In this document: positions 60,201 to 64,000 of the stretch, piece after piece | Numbering within the stretch: position 1 is the first letter of the stretch | How the letters are laid out: every line of letters starts with the position of its first letter | Notes under the pieces: generated by a model | Seen by the model: only the letters and a program-made list of their open reading frames with translations | Database searches by the model: none | What the model was told of the DNA's origin: nothing | DNA from: Cyclobacteriaceae bacterium | GTDB taxonomy: Bacteria > Bacteroidota > Bacteroidia > Cytophagales > Cyclobacteriaceae | DNA length: 64,000 bases | Direction of reading: 5' to 3' | Assembly: GCA_022841475.1 (NCBI GenBank) | Contig: JALHRJ010000001.1 | Span: 91,440-155,439, forward strand | Made by a program: the position numbers and the translations under genes

Positions 60201-60668
60201 ATAGTTTGTTGTGGTGCTGAGTGAGGGAGTAGTATATGAGAGATTTTGCCCGAGGTAGGTACCCTTCGTAGCCTGGGTATACCATTTAATATTGTTCCCA
60301 TTTGCGCCCGGGGTTGCGCTTAGATTCACAGTCCCCGTGCCACAGGTAAAGCTATGATTAGGAGTGGGTGCCTGTGGAACGGCCGCATACACAGTAACGG
60401 AGAGTGATCCCAGCCAACCACCATTGTCAAAAAACATGACTGAGCCACTTCCTTCTGTAGTCCAGGAAATAGTAGCATAGTAGGTTGAACCTGAAGACCA
60501 CGAAGAGGTCACATTGCCGTTTGAAGCTTGCCATTCCGGTATTACAACAAAGCCGGTATAGGAATAGGTAAGATTATCACCTACATACGCAGTTTGACTT
60601 CCGGAGATCTGCGCCATCAGGGAAGTCACTGTAAGGGAGAGTAGAAATATAATGACGAGATGCTTCAT
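54213..60668 (-). CDS. Giant secreted RHS/YD-repeat polymorphic toxin with Ig-like repeats
   Basis: About 2150 residues from the ATG at 60668 (MKHLVIIFLLSLTVTSLMAQ signal peptide); an upstream in-frame start would add ten residues. Residues 95-770 hold about eight Ig-like repeats of 84-88 residues (CGTGTV...RWYSASSGG...PSI). A DUF6443-like segment (VRSYIAKKPALATTDF) follows, then RHS/YD repeats to RWMVVDPLAEVTRRFSPYTY and the core end FIDPDGM. The last 200 residues are a distinct tip: Pro/Glu-rich linker, helical part, and a terminal domain with GLWWSVDITAHGASQFKVFK and NADKYGDFIKNQHKSA, which resembles the bacterial toxin 21 type and is probably a nuclease. An immunity-like gene follows. Confidence 0.88.
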   Translation of the reverse strand: MKHLVIIFLLSLTVTSLMAQISGSQTAYVGDNLTYSYTGFVVIPEWQASNGNVTSSWSSGSTYYATISWTTEGSGSVMFFDNGGWLGSLSVTVYAAVPQAPTPNHSFTCGTGTVNLSATPGANGNNIKWYTQATKGTYLGQNLSYTTPSLSTTTNYYITTVNTSTGIESFPRVIITASVHAVVGTPTGLTSGATRCGTGTVSLSGTPGTNGSHLQWYAASSGGSPLATANAYAPSVSSSTTFYVSSINLSTLCESARLPVSVTVNPIPDNPTVTSASRCGTGTVNLSGTPGTNGTILRWYDASAGGSLLLTANDFPTPSLSSTTTYWASSYNSSTLCEGARVAVTATINPIPANPTVTNGARCGTGTVALSAAFGANGNTIRWYSASSGGTPFATATEYTTPSITTTTSYWVTSYNNTTTCESTPRIQVTATINPIPSNPTVTNGSRCGTGQVALSATFGADSNTIRWYSASSGGTPFATATDYTTPSITTTTSYWVTSYNSTTTCESTPRIQITATVNLVPGAATSNPVSRCGTGVVSLTATPGANGNSARWYSASTGGAPLATGLSFGPSISATTTYYVSTYNTTSTCESVTRTAVIATVNALPATPTVTGYFGRFGFGAITLIASGAPQGTTYQWMNSSSVNIAGATAASYTVDYAASTTYRVKAISAVACESAHAVVTGNVLPIPVVSTAGNPYLATGQNVILTTQSGYTSYQWKKNGVNVSGATSTSYTANSSGKYSVFTTLANGQSKESDYLYVTQLTNQLESIVAETCTNTPPSAVSAAIRKNYVRSYIAKKPALATTDFVYSNFDRTEVSMTTQYIDGLGMPIQTMDRQASPQNKDLVIHMEYDQYGRVVKEFLPYSTTSSDIDVDGFRKNAKLEQYNFYSQGTPDVATSCWPFSETQYEASPLNRVLKQSSPGEDWKMGSGKEVKMDSWALGSQDLPVRYFTVNTTGQLVQTGTYNMRELIVSEGRDENDQAARQYKDKEGRMILKRIKGDKDEWLDTYYVYDVLNNLRFVLTPQLIKDLAGAAFVWASHSAQVDLHGYQYKYDARQRQIEKRIPAAGWVYMIYDNLDRLVLTQNAVQRSTNKWSFTKYDILGRPVMTGEYTDATAYATLRTNVSAQFGYEAKTTGNEYTYNGSFPVMANDASVLTKTFYDNYQLPSVFVLSSTHNYVVESALSGFGTGSPTTYNKRINGQVTATLVRNLETNAWLESITYYDDRNRPMQSISRNVRNSIDRVSMAYENKISPNILKTVTVHHVGGGANEKKIEERVDYDDFDRPITAYNKIGTTEFRISNNRYNEINQAVEKNLHSTNGTTWFQSIDMKYNIRGQLTHLNDALLSGTDRDFFGMELFYQNGYQQKQYNGNVSGARWKSVHDGEQRSNGYVYDPLNRLRLAQHTRKNITTSAWDQEVDRYNEHIKGYDANGNITALERTGLLTPGTQNFGLIDNLSYFYTGNQLQRVYDATANTAGFKDDATGSGTEADYTYDANGSLTKDDNKMVGNIEYNYLNLVKKVTKTNGEYVKYVYDAAGRKLQQEVFNTSHVSQKKTDYVGAFVYEGNVLQYINNGEGRVVMTGATPEYQYHLKDHLGNVRITATTKADVTIHTATLETATQTTEQATFANYSRANLDLFDHTDAGTTFTYSQILNGGYAGQVGLAKSFAVQPGDTIKAEVFAKYFGTTGSSSNLAGFASVLLSAFGLAPPAIGETGTAASAINSYGAMVAAGTAHSNNSGWPKGYINILYFDKNYNLIDLAFQQLDAAYVQTGATKMPHQLLTRVMPITKAGFVYVYLSNEGATQQDIYFDDIKYTHVKSPVIQADEYYAFGLSISDKSYQKAGSMNNPYQYNGKEKQEELGLDWLDYGARMYDNAIGRWMVVDPLAEVTRRFSPYTYVYNNPIRFIDPDGMLGTTYGMGVNYETGAVDTYNYGGGLEEESTDPTKPGDKKKEETATAPPNGSKEESGKTNEGGDEPGILEKIVMTILFGLNEYGTVLNEQNGDNTDNFENNIETAVKDIEEKAAILNSGRMIQQMLTQPAKNINSLSKNAGKLSGAASQIAKNRGLWKLTDEGAVAIKSHSTWGKFYKGKGKDGLWWSVDITAHGASQFKVFKESNKGLEWVHNADKYGDFIKNQHKSATGTLIPWGQLKTIK
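58800..60380 (-). repeat. Tandem Ig-like domain repeats, about 255 bases each
   Basis: Coding repeats in the RHS gene. Two adjacent units (about 59100-59360 and 59360-59620) are nearly identical in DNA, with shared stretches such as CTGGTGACCCAGTAGCTGGT. Flanking units are more diverged. This indicates recent duplication or gene conversion of single domains. Confidence 0.75.
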
Positions 60669-60669
60669 A

Positions 60670-61074
60670 TCACTTGACTTCGTAGGATGAGATGACAAAT
60701 TTTTGCTTGAGACCGTCTTTGTGACCAGAGAAGTCTAGTATAAAGGAATATTGCCCGTTGACTCGTTGAAGCGTACCACTTCCAGTCTTGCCACCATAGT
60801 TCAATTGATAAACAACAGTTCCATCACTGGTGAGATTTTGCCATGTACCGTCTTTTGAAATAATTCTGAAAGACTTTGATACCTGACCTTGTATAATTTC
60901 AATTTGAGTGTCCGAAGTTCTTACTTCGAAAGATTCCGTTCTGCTCGCACTGGTCCTTAGGTCAACTGCCTGTGAAACTGACCAATGAATATTTTGTGTC
61001 AACACATCCTGACCCTGAGCTCCAGAGGCGATCCCCAGTAAACAGAAAAGGAAAAAAAGTTGTCTGGCCTTCAT
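60670..61074 (-). CDS. Small secreted protein between two RHS-like genes
   Basis: 134 residues from the ATG at 61074 with signal peptide MKARQLFFLFCLLGIASGAQ; the longer frame starting at 61110 overlaps the upstream gene and lacks a better start. The mature part is beta-rich (VSKSFRIISKDGTW, TVVYQLNYGGKTGSGTL, YSFILDFSGHKDGL). No family is recognised. It is tightly packed, eight bases from the preceding stop and overlapping the RHS gene's alternative start, so it is probably coexpressed and may assist secretion or folding. Confidence 0.6.
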   Translation of the reverse strand: MKARQLFFLFCLLGIASGAQGQDVLTQNIHWSVSQAVDLRTSASRTESFEVRTSDTQIEIIQGQVSKSFRIISKDGTWQNLTSDGTVVYQLNYGGKTGSGTLQRVNGQYSFILDFSGHKDGLKQKFVISSYEVK

Positions 61075-61081
61075 GAATCTA

Positions 61082-64000
61082 TTAATTATCGCGTGCATAA
61101 CGGTATTCATTTTTCTTTAGGATGTTCTTCTCAAAATCCTTTACAAATTCGAGTTGCCTGCGGTTGGTGTACGAATAGTAGGTGGTGAAATTATTTGCAT
61201 CGGTACTGGAGGTCATGCCATACTTCATGTCATAGTTGTAAGTCGTCATCAGGGCAGTTTGAGGATACAATCTCAATTCATCTATTTTGATAGTAGAAGA
61301 TCCGCTGATTGTGAGGCTCGTGATACCAGAAACAATTTTATGATAATACCACCACCCATCCGGTTCGGCAGAGGTTCCATCCTGGTTGTCAATAACACCG
61401 TTGATGGTTGGCGTTCCACCTATTGCCCAATAGCTCACCACATACTTTACCGTTGACACCAGTCCGGTTCGGGTCACTGATTGGTTTAACTTGTGGCTAT
61501 AGATTCCGGTCTTCGCTGCGGGATCCTGACTAAGTTGAAAGGTCCAGTTTCCCTCGTTATTTGCATTTTCAAAACTTGTAAACGCGATCTGGCTGTGCGT
61601 TGCATTTATGGCTTGTGCCAGAGGGAGAATCTTATTGGAATCCCAAATTACCGATGTTGAAGATGGGTCATTTTCTTTCTTGAACGAAAGCACATTGCCC
61701 TGTGTGTCAAATTGTGTGAATTGAAGCCTGCGTTTAAATAAGCCATGGCTCCCCGGAAGATTGGAAGGGTATATAGCCGGAGTGGTTTCCAGCAGATATA
61801 TTTCGGAAGGTTTTAAGTAACTGTTAAATACCTTTTTCACGCCTCCCTGAAATTCAAAGTCCACGGTATTGTTAAGAGAATAGTAAGAATACTCTTCCTC
61901 GGGAGTGGTCTTCATCGTAGGATGATAGATGTACTTTGTATATTTTTTCTTTGAGGTTTCATTACTCAGGGTTTCAGTTTTTAGGACTACCTGGTCAAAT
62001 CCATCATAGGTAAGGTGGCTGTTTGTGGCGAGGTAACTATCAGCAAGCACATCGTACACGTGCGAAATTGTCTGAACCAGTCGCACTCTTTCAGTAAGTT
62101 CATTATAGGTTCTATAGGTAAATACCCGGTTATGACATCCGGTGCAACCAGAGTTAAGTGTTTGAGCTATTTTCATTCCCATGATAGTAATTCCAGGGTC
62201 TGGTAAATATTCATAGGCATTTGTTGTGAGTCTGACCGGTTTGTTTGCACTATTAAAATCCTCCTGACGCAAGAGTAGTCCATTTTTGTAGGCAAAGGAT
62301 TGGCTGGGTACAAACGGAAAAATGAAATTGGCAACATCCGGCGTGTTTGTAAAATTGTACACGGTATAGCCGTTATTTATTGTAGCATCTCCATAATACT
62401 CTGTCACCTCATCGTACCCCACATGGCTTCCTTGACTTACCGCGAGTGGAATTGAGGTTGCATTTGTGCGGGTAAGCATCGTACCAGTATTGTTGGTTAC
62501 GCACACTGTAACTGCCTGCATCTGACCATCAGAAAAGTCAGCCAGATAGGTGTAGATGGGAAAGGTAGCGAGCTTACCACTAGAGATGCCCGTGGCTCTG
62601 TTCTTATATTCAAAATTTTTAGTCAGGGTCTGGTCGCCCACATTAGTTATTTTCTTAACGCGCAGGCCACCGCCTTTGAGTGAATTATTTGCAACCCGGT
62701 CTGCCATACTTTCCAGGCGGTAGACCTTGATGTAAAATTTGAGTGTACTTAGGTCTAGTCCGCCCCAATTGAAAAGAGATGGTGTAAATTCGCCATACAG
62801 AGTATGTGTGCCCGAAGTAAAGGTTAGGATAGGGGCTGATGCAATCTGGGAGTTGCCACTCAGAAAGTTAATAGGAAATTGAGGGTCGCCACTTTTTGAG
62901 AGGCTGCCATGGCACCCATAGGGTGGGATACCCCCACCCGGAATTGCAGGGATTTCATACAGGATTACCACCGGTGTGTTTTGAGCTAATGTGAATTGCT
63001 TGGTTTGCTGATACGTTGCCGATGGGTTATTGCTAATTGTGAACTCAATTGATTCAAGGGGTACTAACCCTGGTGAATAGGTAAAATCAGTAAACGCCGG
63101 GATGTTTGAATAATCATGCAGTTCATAATCATACGTTGATGTACCACCGGTTGGATACTTTACCTCTTTCAATGTCATCCAGCGCGCTGCTGCGAGGCTA
63201 GGTTCTCGGTTTGCGCCTGCATAGAAGACATTCTGAAAAATAGTAGGCGGTGATAGTTTTGAATTGGTTGCCCCGTTGTAGTAACCCCAATGGTCCAGAT
63301 TATAACTGGTTCTGTTGTATACAGGCTGGTCAATTCCTTCCGTGTAATAGGTAAACTCATAGGAGGGGGTCTTGGTGTTTAATGTCGTTGCTTCAAAATG
63401 TTCCTGAACGGATGTAAGCACTGGCAACGAGCCCGTGTAGCTTAACAGGTGTCGTTTGATAAATGTAGTTTTAAAATAGATTTTTATTTCATCCAACATT
63501 TTTCCTCCAATTAAGTCTGCCCGGGAGGTGTTTGCTACAAATTCAACTCTATATCCGGCAGCTGTGTGGATGGCTGACAGACGCCAACCATTTACCACAG
63601 TCTGATTCATACAAATGGAACTTCCCGGTGAGCCTAAATTCCCGATGACCCGATCGTAGGTAGTCACTGACGTTGTGGTTTCATAGCTGAGTGTTTCAGC
63701 GACATAATCAAACCAGATAGAATCAAGACCATTTGCACTTTTAATTTTAGTCAGTTTCCACGTAGAGGGCGCGACTACATCGGGAATCGTAAAAGTCTCC
63801 GGGGTGCCGTTAAATAGTTCTTTGCACGGAGTGTGATTATTGGTTATCTCCTGCTTTTCGAAAAAGTACTTTGTGCCATCTTTGCCTGTTGCCTTCCATG
63901 TATGAAATAAAGAGCCATTCTGTGGATGAACCGTATAGGTTACATCGGCATATTGATCGGGAACCAGTTTCATTTGTTTTGCCCGACTAAAAGCAAACTT
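61082..64000 (-). CDS. RHS-associated secreted protein, 5' end outside the window
   Basis: At least 972 residues. The frame stays open from an internal Met at 63973 to the window end, so the true start is upstream. Content is typical of the first RHS-like gene in Bacteroidota loci: YD-type strands (GTSTYDYELHDYSN, ATTLNTKTPSYEFTYYTEG), KNFEYKNRATGISSGKL and, near the C-terminus, TTYNYDMKYGMTSSTDANNF and TYYSYTNRRQLEFVKDFEKN. No toxin tip is present. It probably forms the cage or anchoring part of a secreted RHS system with the large gene that follows. Confidence 0.78.
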   Translation of the reverse strand, partial: KFAFSRAKQMKLVPDQYADVTYTVHPQNGSLFHTWKATGKDGTKYFFEKQEITNNHTPCKELFNGTPETFTIPDVVAPSTWKLTKIKSANGLDSIWFDYVAETLSYETTTSVTTYDRVIGNLGSPGSSICMNQTVVNGWRLSAIHTAAGYRVEFVANTSRADLIGGKMLDEIKIYFKTTFIKRHLLSYTGSLPVLTSVQEHFEATTLNTKTPSYEFTYYTEGIDQPVYNRTSYNLDHWGYYNGATNSKLSPPTIFQNVFYAGANREPSLAAARWMTLKEVKYPTGGTSTYDYELHDYSNIPAFTDFTYSPGLVPLESIEFTISNNPSATYQQTKQFTLAQNTPVVILYEIPAIPGGGIPPYGCHGSLSKSGDPQFPINFLSGNSQIASAPILTFTSGTHTLYGEFTPSLFNWGGLDLSTLKFYIKVYRLESMADRVANNSLKGGGLRVKKITNVGDQTLTKNFEYKNRATGISSGKLATFPIYTYLADFSDGQMQAVTVCVTNNTGTMLTRTNATSIPLAVSQGSHVGYDEVTEYYGDATINNGYTVYNFTNTPDVANFIFPFVPSQSFAYKNGLLLRQEDFNSANKPVRLTTNAYEYLPDPGITIMGMKIAQTLNSGCTGCHNRVFTYRTYNELTERVRLVQTISHVYDVLADSYLATNSHLTYDGFDQVVLKTETLSNETSKKKYTKYIYHPTMKTTPEEEYSYYSLNNTVDFEFQGGVKKVFNSYLKPSEIYLLETTPAIYPSNLPGSHGLFKRRLQFTQFDTQGNVLSFKKENDPSSTSVIWDSNKILPLAQAINATHSQIAFTSFENANNEGNWTFQLSQDPAAKTGIYSHKLNQSVTRTGLVSTVKYVVSYWAIGGTPTINGVIDNQDGTSAEPDGWWYYHKIVSGITSLTISGSSTIKIDELRLYPQTALMTTYNYDMKYGMTSSTDANNFTTYYSYTNRRQLEFVKDFEKNILKKNEYRYARDN

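Noticed and set aside
58800-60380. CRISPR-like array
   Set aside because: Repeats are about 255 bases, coding and diverging, with no spacer structure.

Overview
The window looks like chromosome from a member of the Bacteroidota, probably a Cytophagales/Chitinophagales-type soil or aquatic bacterium. The evidence is a tRNA without an encoded CCA end, A-rich leaders in place of strong Shine-Dalgarno sequences, an IntDOT-like tyrosine recombinase lacking the first catalytic arginine, Bacteroidota-type GSG leader peptides, and a secreted RHS protein with Ig-like and YD repeats. Most of the window is accessory DNA.

Layout. (1) 1-3136: ordinary chromosome. It holds a GIY-YIG fragment abutting a tRNA-Arg(CCG), a broken tRNA copy split by two palindromic repeats, a secreted RidA protein, a GH30 lipoprotein, a tiny Lys/Ala-rich protein and a TfoX-like protein. 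(2) 3317-24340: an integrative element (element A) bounded by 23-bp direct repeats that match the 3' end of tmRNA (ssrA). It carries a peptide-export and oxidative-folding cluster (3.8-12.1 kb), a replication/mobilization module (13.1-18.0 kb), four stand-alone defence-type genes (18.2-22.6 kb) and an integrase beside its right end. (3) 24318-51458: what appears to be a second, tandem element (element B). It starts with a related left end and ends with an inverted paralogous copy of the mobilization module. Between them are a 14-kb restriction-like operon (XRE regulator, Vsr, cytosine methylase, dual-GHKL ATPase with receiver partner, MORC-like ATPase, Z1 helicase, PD-(D/E)XK protein, AIPR), a HEPN/nucleotidyltransferase gene, a RadC-like gene, and a second four-gene operon (cytosine methylase, PRTase-like, ORC/CDC6-like ATPase, unknown Rossmann-like protein). 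(4) 51.6-64.0 kb: a polymorphic-toxin locus with a 2.1-kaa secreted RHS protein, a probable C-terminal toxin domain, a probable immunity protein and companion secreted proteins. The last RHS-like gene runs off the window.

How the genes work together. The peptide cluster forms one pathway: two six-cysteine precursors, a VKOR-DsbA fusion and a thioredoxin-like lipoprotein for disulfide chemistry, a putative glycosyltransferase, and a C39 ABC transporter with its HlyD adaptor for leader removal and export. The Z1/MORC operon fits the known theme of prokaryotic MORC-type ATPases in restriction-modification. Its extra GHKL-histidine-kinase-like protein plus receiver is a less familiar addition. 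The 41.3-46.5 kb operon couples a methylase carrying an apparent winged-helix insert to PRTase and ORC/CDC6 proteins and is the best candidate here for a poorly described immune system. Two candidate oriT hairpins, an overprinted gene inside one relaxase, and tandem occupation of ssrA describe how these cargoes move.
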